Shown in pieces: positions 8,847-18,476 of a DNA stretch of 64,000 nt (positions are counted from its first letter, which is position 1; every line of letters begins with the position of its first letter). The notes beneath the pieces are model-generated. The model worked only from the letters and a program-made list of their open reading frames with translations, had not been told where the DNA came from and did not search any database. The position numbers and the translations under genes were made by a program. This stretch comes from an uncultured Pseudoteredinibacter sp. (lineage in GTDB: Bacteria; Pseudomonadota; Gammaproteobacteria; Pseudomonadales; Cellvibrionaceae), in assembly GCF_947502065.1 (NCBI RefSeq), contig NZ_CANMYE010000001.1, forward strand, positions 62,001-126,000, in the 5' to 3' direction.

Positions 8847-10592
8847 TTAGGCGATATTAACGCCCAGCTTCTCGCTTAAGAAACTGTTTAACTCGGCGCG
8901 AGCAATATCTTGGCTTTCTTCATCACGACGGCCTTTGTACTCGATGCTATCTTTGGCTAAACCTTTATCACCGATCACTAAGCGATGCGGAATACCCATC
9001 AAATCGGTATTGGCCAACATAACACCCAAGCGCGCTTTGGCTTCATCCATCAAAATTACATCAACACCGGCGGCGCTTAGCTTTTCATAAAGCGCTTCAC
9101 ATTCGGCTGCTACATCGGCTGATTTGTGCATATTGATCGGTACGATAGCCATTTGGAAAGGCGCGATGGCCTCAGGCCAAATAATACCTTTGTCATCATG
9201 GTTTTGTTCAATCGCTGAAGCTACTACCCGGGTAACCCCGATGCCGTAACAACCCATGCTCATCACAACGTCTTTACCGTTTTCATCCAGTACAGAGGCA
9301 TTCATGGCTTGGGAGTATTTGGTGCCTAGCTGGAAAATATGACCCACTTCAATTCCGCGTTTGATTTCCAGCTGACCTTGGCCGCAAGGGCTTGGATCAC
9401 CGGCAACTACATTGCGAATATCTTCAATGCGGCTTAATTGTGCATCACGCTCCCAGTTGGCACCGGTATAGTGGTAGTCATCTTCATTGGCACCGCAAAT
9501 AAAGTCGGCCAGGTGCGCTGCACTGCGGTCAATAATGGTCGGAATGTTTAGGCCTACTGGGCCAATCGAACCGACGCCTACGCCCAATTCGGCTTTAATA
9601 CGTTCTTCAGGGGCAAAGCAAAGTGGGTTGGCAACGCCATCGAGCTTCTCGGCTTTAATATCATTTAGCTCATGATCGCCACGTAAAACCAATGCAATAA
9701 GAGCTGCGCTTTCTTCTTCCTCGCCTTCTGCGGTTTCACCGAGCACAATTAAGGTTTTTACGCTTTGGGCTGGGTCGGCATTTAGGAATTCGCTAACGGC
9801 TGCAATGGTTTTTTGATCAGGAGTGTGGACTTTACTCAGCTCTGCTGCAGCCGCAGGGCGCTCGCCAGCAGGGGCTAGCGCTTCAGCCTTTTCAACGTTC
9901 GCGGCGTAATCACTACTGTTACTGAATACGATATCGTCTTCACCGCTTTGGGCGAGAACGTGAAATTCATGTGAGTGGGCGCCACCAATTGAGCCTGTGT
10001 CGGCCAGTACTGGGCGATAATCTAAACCGATACGGCTAAAGATGCTGCAGTAGGTACTGTGCATAACATCGTAGGTTTCCTGCAGCGATTCGGCATTGCT
10101 GTGGAAGGAGTAGGCATCTTTCATCACAAACTCACGCGAGCGCATCACGCCAAAGCGAGGGCGGATTTCATCACGGAATTTGGTTTGAATTTGGTAGAAG
10201 TTCGCAGGCAGCTGTTTGTAAGAGCTGATTTCATTGCGAATCATATCGGTAATCACTTCTTCATGGGTTGGGCCCAAGCAGAAGTCACGCTGATGGCGGT
10301 CTTGTAAGCGGGCCAGCTCCGGGCCGTATTCCTGCCAGCGGCCAGATTCTTGCCATAGCTCAGAAGGCTGAACGACTGGCATCATAACCTCTTGGGCAGC
10401 GGACTTGTCCATTTCCTCACGGACAATGGTTTCCACCTTGCGCAGTACTCGTAAACCCATCGGCAACCAGGTGTATAGGCCGGAAGCTAGCTTACGGATC
10501 ATGCCGGCACGTAGCATAAGCTGGTGGCTGATAACTTCAGCGTCGGCAGGGGTTTCTTTTAGTGTAGCGATCAAAAATCGACTGGCGCGCAT
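8847..10592 (-). CDS. proS: Prolyl-tRNA synthetase
   Basis: A 581-residue class II aminoacyl-tRNA synthetase of bacterial type. Visible are the N-terminal [15 protein letters not shown], motif 2 region [21 protein letters not shown], the inserted editing (YbaK-like) domain around residues 230-390, motif 3 [11 protein letters not shown], and the anticodon-binding C-terminal domain. The size matches the usual ~570 residues. It charges tRNA-Pro and clears mis-charged Ala. No sign of disruption. Confidence 0.97.
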   Translation of the reverse strand: MRASRFLIATLKETPADAEVISHQLMLRAGMIRKLASGLYTWLPMGLRVLRKVETIVREEMDKSAAQEVMMPVVQPSELWQESGRWQEYGPELARLQDRHQRDFCLGPTHEEVITDMIRNEISSYKQLPANFYQIQTKFRDEIRPRFGVMRSREFVMKDAYSFHSNAESLQETYDVMHSTYCSIFSRIGLDYRPVLADTGSIGGAHSHEFHVLAQSGEDDIVFSNSSDYAANVEKAEALAPAGERPAAAAELSKVHTPDQKTIAAVSEFLNADPAQSVKTLIVLGETAEGEEEESAALIALVLRGDHELNDIKAEKLDGVANPLCFAPEERIKAELGVGVGSIGPVGLNIPTIIDRSAAHLADFICGANEDDYHYTGANWERDAQLSRIEDIRNVVAGDPSPCGQGQLEIKRGIEVGHIFQLGTKYSQAMNASVLDENGKDVVMSMGCYGIGVTRVVASAIEQNHDDKGIIWPEAIAPFQMAIVPINMHKSADVAAECEALYEKLSAAGVDVILMDEAKARLGVMLANTDLMGIPHRLVIGDKGLAKDSIEYKGRRDEESQDIARAELNSFLSEKLGVNIA

Positions 10593-10841
10593 AGTGGTTC
10601 GTATCTCGTATCAAGCGGTTTGCGGTTGTGCCTGGTCTTGCTATGCTGGGGTTAATCGGCAAAAGCGAACTAGGCTGGCGGCCTTTGGTCCAAATGGACA
10701 CAATCAGGCAGCAAATGAACCCGCTATTTTAAGGCGACTGCCTCTGGGGGTCTACGCTGATTTGTTCGTCTTAGCCCGGTAATGCCATTTTTAGACCGAT
10801 TTTAGGGTTTAAGTGGTTAAAATTTGATCGAGGAGTTTTCT
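10593..10841. other. Divergent intergenic region proS/HIT
   Basis: A spacer of about 250 bp that must hold the promoters of both flanking genes. I see no convincing -35/-10 pair, T-box or hairpin. Confidence 0.4.
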
Positions 10842-11297
10842 ATGGATGAAACCATGGATACCCAGCCATTTAAGCTGGACCCACAACTGGCCGATTCTAC
10901 AGTGGTAGTCGGACACTTCCCTTTGTCCTTGGTGCTACTAAGTAAAGACGCTAATTTCCCCTGGTGTTTACTGGTACCTAAAAGAGCTAATATGACGGAA
11001 TTGCATCATTTGAGCGATATTGACCGTCAGCAGTATGCCAAAGAATCAGGCTATTTATCTGAGGCTATGGTGGCTTTATTTGCACCAGACAAGATGAATA
11101 TGGCGGCCTTAGGGAATCATGTTTCCCAGCTGCATATTCACCATGTGGCGCGCTTTAAAGATGATGTGGCCTGGCCCAATCCTATATGGGGCGCCGCAGC
11201 GGCGAAGGAATACGAAGAGGAGGAGTTACGTTCTCGCCTATCTCGCTTACGTAGTACTTTGGCCTGTGATTTCTTTCAAACTGCTGAAGATAGCTAA
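10842..11297 (+). CDS. HIT domain protein
   Basis: A 151-residue HIT-family protein. The histidine triad-like motif is SQLHIHHVARF (HxHxx, with the last position altered to Arg as in several bacterial HIT subfamilies), preceded by MAALGN. HIT proteins bind or hydrolyse nucleotides at a nucleoside phosphate. The start at 10842 is preferred over TTG at 10824 because GAGGAG lies 7 bp upstream and the N-terminus fits. Substrate unknown. Confidence 0.85.
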   Translation: MDETMDTQPFKLDPQLADSTVVVGHFPLSLVLLSKDANFPWCLLVPKRANMTELHHLSDIDRQQYAKESGYLSEAMVALFAPDKMNMAALGNHVSQLHIHHVARFKDDVAWPNPIWGAAAAKEYEEEELRSRLSRLRSTLACDFFQTAEDS

Positions 11298-11307
11298 ATA
11301 TATCTTT

Positions 11308-11335
11308 GGAAGGGGGGGGCGCCCCCTTTCTTCCC
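11308..11335 (+). terminator. GC-rich hairpin after HIT gene
   Basis: A run of eight G is followed by CGCCCCC, then TTTCTTCCC, forming a strong hairpin 11 bp after the HIT stop codon. Likely a terminator. Confidence 0.5.
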
Positions 11336-11517
11336 AAATTTTCCCTTCTGCCTTCAGTGTGGCTCTAGTTAAGTGGCTTGCAGCATCTTATAAGTGACAC
11401 ACGACAAACAAATAGTGCTGCATCCGAAAACATCACTTAAGTCCTCTTGATATTGTTTTAGCTTCAAATTGTTTTCCCGCTTTATGAGTGGGGATTGATA
11501 AGGCGGAGATATTAACA

Positions 11518-12534
11518 GTGAATATTGGCATTTCATTATTAGGCTTTGGTAATGTGAATCGTACATTGGTAAAGCTAATCAAAGAAAGAAACAATCTAAT
11601 CGACGATGACGCGATTAAAGTCATCAGCGTTGTCGATAAAAAATTTGGCTCCCTCTACAGTCCAGCAGGTATTCAGTTGGATGAGCTATTAGACTTAGAT
11701 GGTAAAGAAGGGTGTCTCAGCACAATTGCCGATGGGAAAAGCAGTTTTATTCCTGAGTTATGTTGGGAATGTCCTGAGGTTTCCGTAATGTGTGAAGCAA
11801 TTTTTACTAACCCAAAAGATGGTGAACCGGCACTGTCTTATTGCAGGCAAGCTCTCGAAAGCGGCGTTCATGTTTGTACAACGAACAAGGGGCCGGTGGC
11901 ATTTGCATTGAAAGAGCTTGAATCTATTGCGGCGCAAAAGCAGTGTGAATTTCTTTATGAAGGCTCTGTAATGAGCGGTACGCCAGTACTGAGTCTAAAA
12001 CAATACGGCTTGCCCGCAAATAAAATCAGCCGCTTCGAAGGCCTATTAAATGGTACAGCAAATTTTGTTCTAAGTGAGGTTGAAGCTGGAGCATCTTTTT
12101 CCCAGGCGATTAAACATGCACAAGAGCTTGGCTATGCCGAGGCAAACCCTCAAGCGGATATCGAGGGCTCTGATGTTCATCTGAAAGTGATGATTCTGGT
12201 TCAATCACTGTTGGAGCTAGGGGTCGAAAAACAAGATATTTCCTGTGAAGGTATTGAAAACCTGAGTGAAGAAGATGTTCGTCAAGCCGTGACAGAAGGT
12301 TATCACTGGAAACTGGTAGGTCGAGGCGAGTTGCTTCCTAATGGTAAAATTTCGGCATCAGTGAAAGCACAAAAGCTTCCAATATCCCATCCTTTGGCCA
12401 CTGTGAGTGGGGCGACTAATGCCTTGTATATCAAAGATCAGATGTTAGATGGGATCATGATACAAGGACCTGGAGCGGGAAGAGTAGAGACAGCCTATGC
12501 TCTATTGTCAGATCTACTTAGAATCTCTCACTGA
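11518..12534 (+). CDS. Short homoserine dehydrogenase without ACT domain
   Basis: A 338-residue NAD(P)-dependent dehydrogenase that interconverts homoserine and aspartate semialdehyde. The Rossmann motif is GFGNVNR near the N-terminus; VCTTNKGPVAF, GLLNGTANFVLSE, GYAEANPQADIEGSD and the catalytic Lys in VHLKVMIL are typical of the family. The C-terminal ACT regulatory domain of housekeeping enzymes (~430 residues) is absent, so threonine feedback is not expected. I choose GTG at 11518 because AGGCGGAG lies 9 bp upstream; GTG at 11488 is an alternative. The aldehyde dehydrogenase gene starts 9 bp later, pointing to an operon and a catabolic role. Confidence 0.88.
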   Translation: MNIGISLLGFGNVNRTLVKLIKERNNLIDDDAIKVISVVDKKFGSLYSPAGIQLDELLDLDGKEGCLSTIADGKSSFIPELCWECPEVSVMCEAIFTNPKDGEPALSYCRQALESGVHVCTTNKGPVAFALKELESIAAQKQCEFLYEGSVMSGTPVLSLKQYGLPANKISRFEGLLNGTANFVLSEVEAGASFSQAIKHAQELGYAEANPQADIEGSDVHLKVMILVQSLLELGVEKQDISCEGIENLSEEDVRQAVTEGYHWKLVGRGELLPNGKISASVKAQKLPISHPLATVSGATNALYIKDQMLDGIMIQGPGAGRVETAYALLSDLLRISH

Positions 12535-12543
12535 GGGCGAAAC

Positions 12544-13947
12544 ATGTCTATCACAATAGATTTAAAAGCGCCCATTGACAAAGAATCCTATGGTGAAGCT
12601 CTTAACAGCAAGCTATGTAAGCCTGTATCTGATCTCGCTCAGGTTTTAGAAAATGCAGAGCTAGGCCGTAAAACCAGCGCCGCGCTTAGTCGCTTGCAGC
12701 GCTCGAGTATTCTTCGGCGTACCGCACAATTAGTAGAAGAGAAATCTTCACTGTTTGTTCGTTTGATTGCGTTTGAGAGTGGGAAACCGGTCAAGCAAGC
12801 GAAGAAAGAGGTCAATCGTTGTTGCAATACGCTTAACTTATCGGCTGAAGAGGCAAGTCGAAATCAAGGGGAAACTATTGCATTCGATACGGTTTCGGGA
12901 TTAGAGGATAGGCAGGGATATTATGACTATCACCCGCTAGGAATTATTTTGGCGATTACGCCATTCAACGATCCCTTGAATCTAATTGCACACAAGCTTG
13001 GTCCGGCTATTGCAGCTGGAAACTCCATCATTTTGAAGCCCTCTGAAAAAGCACCGGCAACAGCACTAGCGTTATGTCAGTGTTTTTATGAGGCGGGTTT
13101 ATGTGAAAATGTCATTCAGCTGGTGATGGGCGGGGTGGATCATGTGCAAGCTTTATTGCTTGAAAAGAACATCCGCATGCTGAGTTTCACTGGTGGGAGT
13201 AAAACTGCAGAGATTCTGACGAGAACAGCGGGGCTGAAGAAAACGCTAATGGATTTGGGTGGAAATGCACCGGTCATTGTCGATAAGTACTGTGAATTAG
13301 ATTTGGCAGTTCGAGAATCTGTCAGCGGTGCATTCTTTGCTGCAGGACAAAATTGTATCGGGGTTCAGAGAATTTATGTTCACAGCTCTATATTTGATAA
13401 ATTCGCGAGCGCCTTTGTAGAGTGTAGCCAACAAATCAAGCTCGGTGACCCTATGTGTGAAAGCACGGATATGGGGCCAATGGTTGATGAAGCAAGCGCA
13501 ATAGAGGCGAAAAGGAAGGTGGATTCTGCCCTGTCATTAGGCGCCACATTGCTTTTGGGAAATAAAAGGGACGGACGATACTATTCGCCTACCGTCTTAT
13601 CCGATGTGGCTGAAAATCACGAAGTTTATTGTGAAGAAGTCTTTGCGCCGATTGCTATTCTATCGTCATTTAACGAACTGGATGAAGTGCTTGCGCGTGC
13701 AAATCGTTCAGAGGTGATGTTGCATGCTGCGGTGTTTTCAAACGACCTTAATAGGGCATACTATCTGGCCAATGGTATCGAAGCTGCTGGAGTGATGATA
13801 AATGACTCAAGCGATTTTCGCTTGGATGCTATGCCATTTGGTGGATTCAAGTACGGTAGTTTGGGGCGAGAAGGTGTAGGTTTCGCGATGCGCGAGATGA
13901 GCCAAACTAAGGTGAATTGCATTAGACTGATAAGCCCCAAGCCCTAG
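12544..13947 (+). CDS. NAD(P)-dependent aldehyde dehydrogenase
   Basis: A 467-residue ALDH superfamily enzyme, closest in feel to lactaldehyde/phosphonoacetaldehyde-type members. Seen are ITPFNDPLNLIAHKLGPAIA, the cofactor-binding KPSEKAP, FTGGSKT, catalytic Cys271 in AAGQNCIGVQR, and EEVFAPIA. The usual general-base Glu of the E-L-G-G signature is Asp237 here (MDLGGNAP). It lies in an operon with homoserine dehydrogenase, so aspartate semialdehyde is an obvious candidate substrate, giving aspartate without phosphate. This substrate is inferred from context only. Confidence 0.88.
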   Translation: MSITIDLKAPIDKESYGEALNSKLCKPVSDLAQVLENAELGRKTSAALSRLQRSSILRRTAQLVEEKSSLFVRLIAFESGKPVKQAKKEVNRCCNTLNLSAEEASRNQGETIAFDTVSGLEDRQGYYDYHPLGIILAITPFNDPLNLIAHKLGPAIAAGNSIILKPSEKAPATALALCQCFYEAGLCENVIQLVMGGVDHVQALLLEKNIRMLSFTGGSKTAEILTRTAGLKKTLMDLGGNAPVIVDKYCELDLAVRESVSGAFFAAGQNCIGVQRIYVHSSIFDKFASAFVECSQQIKLGDPMCESTDMGPMVDEASAIEAKRKVDSALSLGATLLLGNKRDGRYYSPTVLSDVAENHEVYCEEVFAPIAILSSFNELDEVLARANRSEVMLHAAVFSNDLNRAYYLANGIEAAGVMINDSSDFRLDAMPFGGFKYGSLGREGVGFAMREMSQTKVNCIRLISPKP

Positions 13948-14111
13948 CAGCTTAATTATCCAGTTACCCTTTGAGCTTATATGATCAGTTTGAAGGGTAT
14001 CTTTTCAAATAAAAAATACCTAGCGTTCAGAACCAAAAAGCAACTCGATATACCCTTTAGCCTACCTAGATTCTTCGCTTAAAAATCTACAGTTAATTAG
14101 CAAGTACAGAT

Positions 14112-14141
14112 AAAAAAGTGCCATCAACGATGGTTGATGGC
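14112..14141 (-). terminator. Terminator of the amidohydrolase operon
   Basis: A perfect 9-bp stem GCCATCAAC/GTTGATGGC with a 4-nt loop at 14120-14141. On the minus strand it is followed by a T-run (14112-14117). It lies 20 bp after the M20 amidohydrolase stop. Confidence 0.85.
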
Positions 14142-14160
14142 TAAGAGGAGACTACTAGAG

Positions 14161-15339
14161 CTATTCGTCAATCAAAGAATCAAACTGGGAAAATTGCTTC
14201 ACTAGATCTACCCAAAATTTCGCCCCAATAGGGAGAATGGCGTCATTAAAGTCGTAGTTCGGATGGTGTAATTGATGGCATCCACCCTGTTCATCTCCGC
14301 CGTTCCCAAGCAAAAAATAGGCACCAGGACAGTGTTGCAACATGAAAGCAAAATCTTCGGATCCCCATATGGCACTGCATTCGGAATCGCTATGAGCTAT
14401 GCCAACACTACTATTAGCAACGGATATTCCAAACTTGGTACATTTGGGCTCATTAACAAGAACGGGATAACGCTCTTCAAAACTAAATTCGCACAACGCC
14501 CCATAAGACCTGGCGACAAGTTCAGCGGTTTCGCGCATTGTTTTGGCGAGTGTTTTTTGGGTTTCTGTCGTTAAGCATCTTGTCGAGCCCTTCAGAACGA
14601 CCTCATCAGCGATAACATTGCTTGCGGTGCCACCTTGAATTTGGGTGACGGCAATGAGTGCTTGTTCATCGGCTCCATAATGGCGTCGCCCAAGGCCTTG
14701 CCACTGTTGTGCCAACTGACAAGCGACTTCAATACTATCAACCCCTTGGTGCGGAGTTGAAGAGTGCGCAGCTCGACCAAGAATTCGACATTCAAATGTA
14801 GAGAAGGCCGCCATCATTGCCCCAGGGCGCGTTGCGATATGACCAACTGGAAGGCCTGGCATGTTATGCAGTGCAAAAACCGCATCAGCGGGGAATCTAT
14901 CAAACAGACCTTCTTCAATCATTCTTCGGGCGCCCGCTTCGTTTTCCTCGGCGGGCTGAAATATAAAGTAGACTGTGCAGTTTAATGACTCTTCTTTTGC
15001 TAACTCGCGAGCGGCTCCTAAAAGCATTGCAGTGTGTCCATCGTGGCCACAGGCGTGCATGACATTGTCATGCTTTGAAGCGTAAGAGAAGTCATTTTGT
15101 TCTTGAATCGGCAATGCGTCCATGTCGGCTCTAAGTGCCACTTTGGGGGCGTTAGAGGCCGAGGATTGCAGTACCCCCACGACCCCAGTGCTTGCAATAC
15201 CCTGGTGAACTTCCATACCCAAGTCAATAAGTATATCAGCGACCAGCTGAGCAGTTCTCGTCTCTTGATACGCTAGCTCAGGGTGCTGATGTATGCTGTG
15301 GCGCCATTGGGTCATGGCGCTGATGGTTTTATTTTTCAC
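14161..15339 (-). CDS. M20D-family N-acyl-amino-acid amidohydrolase
   Basis: A 392-residue cytosolic metallo-amidohydrolase. Metal ligands are visible in HACGHDGHT (Cys97, His99), FQPAEENEAG (Glu131/132), ALHNMPG (His158) and the terminal HHPNYDF. The dimerisation domain carries AHSSTPHQGVDS. Relatives remove acyl groups from N-acyl amino acids, hippurate or indole-acetyl amino acids. The start is GTG with GAGGG 7 bp upstream. It is the last gene of a three-gene unit: AidH-like hydrolase, TonB receptor, amidohydrolase. Acyl-homoserine as substrate is inferred from its neighbours. Confidence 0.9.
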   Translation of the reverse strand: MKNKTISAMTQWRHSIHQHPELAYQETRTAQLVADILIDLGMEVHQGIASTGVVGVLQSSASNAPKVALRADMDALPIQEQNDFSYASKHDNVMHACGHDGHTAMLLGAARELAKEESLNCTVYFIFQPAEENEAGARRMIEEGLFDRFPADAVFALHNMPGLPVGHIATRPGAMMAAFSTFECRILGRAAHSSTPHQGVDSIEVACQLAQQWQGLGRRHYGADEQALIAVTQIQGGTASNVIADEVVLKGSTRCLTTETQKTLAKTMRETAELVARSYGALCEFSFEERYPVLVNEPKCTKFGISVANSSVGIAHSDSECSAIWGSEDFAFMLQHCPGAYFLLGNGGDEQGGCHQLHHPNYDFNDAILPIGAKFWVDLVKQFSQFDSLIDE

Positions 15340-15373
15340 TTTAAGCCCTCAGATATTGAGTTGCTATTGCTGT

Positions 15374-17542
15374 TTAAAATCTCAGGTTAAACCCGGCTGA
15401 AATGGTTCTTGGTTCACCGTAGTAGTGATAAGAATCGCCAGAGAAACCGAATTGAGAAAAACCTTCCACGCGATAGGTTTCATCACTGATATTTTTAGCG
15501 TGTATATAGGCTGTCCAAGATTCGTCAGTGGGACTCAAGCTGATTTTTGCATTGCTAAGCCAATAGGAATCACCATGAAATACTGGAATGTTAGCTGAAG
15601 TGAAAAACCTTTCATCCGTAAAGCTGGTGTCAGCTTGCAAACCAAGCGAGTAATCGCCCAGCGGTATGCTGTGGCGGAAAATCATATTGAAGGTAAGCTC
15701 TGGTGAATTGGCCAGCTCTTTGCCTCTTAGGCTTGGGTCCTCTGATTTTACGATTTCTGTTGTGATGTAAGCCATGCCAGAGCGCAATTGAGTAAACTCA
15801 GAGATTTGCCAGTTAGTATTGAGCTCAATGCCCTTAATTTCTGCATCGCCGGCATTTGAAAGAACGACAGCGGCGATGCCTGTTGTTTCATCAACTGTAG
15901 TTGTTTGGGTTTGTAGATCTTTCCAGTCGTAGTAAAAAATTGCACCGCTTAAACTCAAGCTGTTATCGAATAATTTCATCTTTGCCCCCGCTTCATAAGC
16001 GAAGACTTCTTCTTGATTAAATGGCTGAAGAGCGAGTGGGTTTAGGTTAAAACCACCTGGAAACCCACCACTTCGAAAGCCCTTGCTTAAGCTGGCATAG
16101 ATGACACTGTCATCACTAGGGGTATATTCATAGGCAATCAAACCTGAGATGTCAGTATCTGAAACTTTTGCACTTGAAAAGTTTTGCCCTAGAGGAAGGG
16201 CGTCTGTACCACCATTCCAATCCTTTTCTTCATCGGTATAGCGAAGGCCCACGACCAATTGATTTTGATCATCAAGGTTATGTTCAATATGGGTGAAGGC
16301 TGCGAAGGAGTTTGAGTCTTGATTGTTAATCACAACAATATTGGCGCCACTGAAAATGTCATTGGCGTTAAGGTGCTGACTTGCTGAAATTTCGTCTTGG
16401 GAATAATAAACACCGGCTATCCAAGTGCCATTTTCATATTCGCCGGAAAGTCGAAATTCCTGCGAAAAAGCTTTGGTTAAGTCATCAAAGGTAACATCCA
16501 GCAACTGCAAGGGTGAAGCGTCGATATCCTGCAACTGATATCGGTCGAAACGGTCATAGCCTGTTACCGATACCAAACTTAGGGCTTCATTTAAGTCGTG
16601 CTCGACAGTTAACGATATGCCAACAGCGCTATTATCTACGCCACCGTCAGAAACGCTGTAATCACCTGCAAAGGGGTCTGAATCCGGATCAAAATATCCA
16701 AAGACGTTGGTGCAAGCCCCTTCAGCTCGATTGCCCGCGGCAACCGGTGCGCATAACTCTTCGCCTGTGGCAGGGTCGACAGATGAAAGGTGCTCAAGTG
16801 CTACTGCCTCAGAGGTATCACGCCCGCCGTGCAGATTCAGAGCGACTTTGCTTGTTTCACCGTTATCCCAAACTAAGCTTAAGCGAGCAAATTGTCTGTC
16901 TTTGCCCCCATACTCATTGTCATTGTTAGTTCTGTTGGTTTGATAACCGTCGGTTTGATGGCTTGCCATCGCAAGGCGTGCAGAAAACTGATCGCTAATA
17001 GGGCCGCCGATAGCGGTTTCAACTTTTTTCAAACCGTGCTCACCGGCCTCTAAGTTTAAGTAGCCGTTTAATTCTTCACCGGGCTCGCGAGTTACAAAAG
17101 TAATGGCGCCTGCAGTGGAGTTTCGTCCATAGAGCGTACCTTGTGGCCCTTTTAATACTTCTACCTGCTGCACATCAAGCAGCTGAAAACTCATCATGGG
17201 GTGATAGGGCACGACAACAGAGTTTACATAAACTGCAGCGCCAGGGTTTTGAATGGAAGTGAAGTCGTTAAACCCGATGCCCCGAATAGTAAATACCGGG
17301 TTTTGATCACCGACTGTTGGTTTGACATAAAGGCCCGGGCTGTACTGGGCAATATTGGCTGCTTGATTAATGCCTAGTTCTTCAATATCGGTTTCAGAGA
17401 AGGCATCAATGGATGCCGAAACATCCAAGAGTGATTGCTCCCGCTTTTGAGCGGTGACAACAACTTCCTCCAAGCTTGCGGCGAAAGAGTCGGCTGTTGT
17501 AAGGGCAACAATGGCAAGTGCTAAAGGCTTAACATGGTTCAT
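15374..17542 (-). CDS. TonB-dependent outer-membrane receptor
   Basis: A receptor of about 722 residues. Signal peptide MNHVKPLALAIVALTTADSFA, then a TonB box region LEEVVVTAQKREQS, plug-domain motif VEVLKGPQGTLYGRNSTAGAITF, and a 22-strand barrel ending in an aromatic Phe (GFNLRF). Two starts are possible: ATG 17542 with AAAAGG 9 bp upstream, or ATG 17566, which overlaps the stop of the hydrolase gene as TAATG. It lies between the hydrolase and the amidohydrolase, so it probably imports their substrate across the outer membrane. Iron-chelate uptake is the alternative. Confidence 0.9.
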   Translation of the reverse strand: MNHVKPLALAIVALTTADSFAASLEEVVVTAQKREQSLLDVSASIDAFSETDIEELGINQAANIAQYSPGLYVKPTVGDQNPVFTIRGIGFNDFTSIQNPGAAVYVNSVVVPYHPMMSFQLLDVQQVEVLKGPQGTLYGRNSTAGAITFVTREPGEELNGYLNLEAGEHGLKKVETAIGGPISDQFSARLAMASHQTDGYQTNRTNNDNEYGGKDRQFARLSLVWDNGETSKVALNLHGGRDTSEAVALEHLSSVDPATGEELCAPVAAGNRAEGACTNVFGYFDPDSDPFAGDYSVSDGGVDNSAVGISLTVEHDLNEALSLVSVTGYDRFDRYQLQDIDASPLQLLDVTFDDLTKAFSQEFRLSGEYENGTWIAGVYYSQDEISASQHLNANDIFSGANIVVINNQDSNSFAAFTHIEHNLDDQNQLVVGLRYTDEEKDWNGGTDALPLGQNFSSAKVSDTDISGLIAYEYTPSDDSVIYASLSKGFRSGGFPGGFNLNPLALQPFNQEEVFAYEAGAKMKLFDNSLSLSGAIFYYDWKDLQTQTTTVDETTGIAAVVLSNAGDAEIKGIELNTNWQISEFTQLRSGMAYITTEIVKSEDPSLRGKELANSPELTFNMIFRHSIPLGDYSLGLQADTSFTDERFFTSANIPVFHGDSYWLSNAKISLSPTDESWTAYIHAKNISDETYRVEGFSQFGFSGDSYHYYGEPRTISAGFNLRF

Positions 17543-17565
17543 TTTTTTGTACCTTTTTTGATTCA

Positions 17566-18381
17566 TTATTCTGATAGAAAATCGGCAAGAAGTTGGCAAT
17601 ACTGCTGCGGTGTATCAAGCATTGGCGCATGTCCCGCATTAGGGATATATTGGACTGCATCACGCCATAGGTTTTTGATGAGTAATTGGTCTAGATAGCT
17701 TTTGGAAACAAAGCTATCTTCTTCACCTTGTAATATGGCAAGTTCACCATTCCAATTTTTTACAAAGCGCGCTTGATTCGTACCGGCCGTAGATTTGCCC
17801 CAGTTTTCGGTCATGGTTGCTCGACATTTACCGTCGGCGCGTACGGCGGCTTCGACCAAATTGGGAAATTCGAGGTATTTTTTTCCGATGGTGTGGGCAG
17901 CATATATAAGTGCCTCATGCTCGTTAAAAACCTCTTTGCCGGTAAGGGCCATATGCTCAGAAGGAATAAAGGCCTCTGTTAGTTCTTCAGCGCCAGGGCC
18001 GGCGGGCGGCGTACCAGAAAGAACCAGCTTTGTGATACTGGGGTTTTGTGCAGCTTGCTCCATTGCAATGTGCCCCCCAAGCGACCATCCAACTAGGGCG
18101 TGACAATTGCAGTCGAGTTGTTCTATTAGACAGTTGATCATTGTGGCCATACCTGCAATGGTATAGGCCTCGCTGCCAAGCTCTGAGTCACTTGATTCAC
18201 CATGCCCCGGAAGATCCACTGCGATTATCCGCCAGCGCTTCAATAATTCGTTTTGCTCTAAGCATAAAAAGGCATCTTTTGAGCTAGAATTACTATGAAG
18301 GCATACAATGGCCTGCTCTGAGTCACCTGTATCACGATAGGCTAATGTGCCTAGTGGGTGCTTAAAATACTTGCTGCTCAT
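17566..18381 (-). CDS. Alpha/beta hydrolase resembling AidH-type AHL lactonase
   Basis: A 271-residue cytosolic alpha/beta-hydrolase without signal peptide. The nucleophile elbow is GWSLGGH (Ser100), the catalytic His is in NAGHAPM (His251), and the acid is within QGEEDSF (220-222). From memory, AidH of Ochrobactrum shares HxNSSS near residue 30, WRxIAxDLPGHG, GWSLGGH, a TGTPP-like strand (here SGTPP), and a triad at nearly the same numbers. AidH opens the lactone of N-acyl-homoserine lactones. It is first in the operon with a TonB receptor and an M20 amidohydrolase. Activity is inferred, and other esters remain possible. Confidence 0.78.
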   Translation of the reverse strand: MSSKYFKHPLGTLAYRDTGDSEQAIVCLHSNSSSKDAFLCLEQNELLKRWRIIAVDLPGHGESSDSELGSEAYTIAGMATMINCLIEQLDCNCHALVGWSLGGHIAMEQAAQNPSITKLVLSGTPPAGPGAEELTEAFIPSEHMALTGKEVFNEHEALIYAAHTIGKKYLEFPNLVEAAVRADGKCRATMTENWGKSTAGTNQARFVKNWNGELAILQGEEDSFVSKSYLDQLLIKNLWRDAVQYIPNAGHAPMLDTPQQYCQLLADFLSE

Positions 18382-18476
18382 GCTGTCTTGTGCCTCGTTT
18401 ACTTTTACTTCACACTAACAGAGTGAAAAAAGTATGTTTTTGTCATCGTCACCTTATATTTTTCGGGTTGCATTTT
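18382..18476. promoter_or_regulatory. Divergent promoter region, hydrolase operon / AraC regulator
   Basis: A short A/T-rich spacer between the divergent hydrolase operon and the AraC-type regulator. It is the likely regulator binding region. No clear operator repeat could be read by eye. Confidence 0.4.

Noticed and set aside
11369..11624. Two minus-strand frames in the HIT/homoserine dehydrogenase spacer
   Set aside because: They overlap the start of the dehydrogenase gene and lack ribosome sites or family features.
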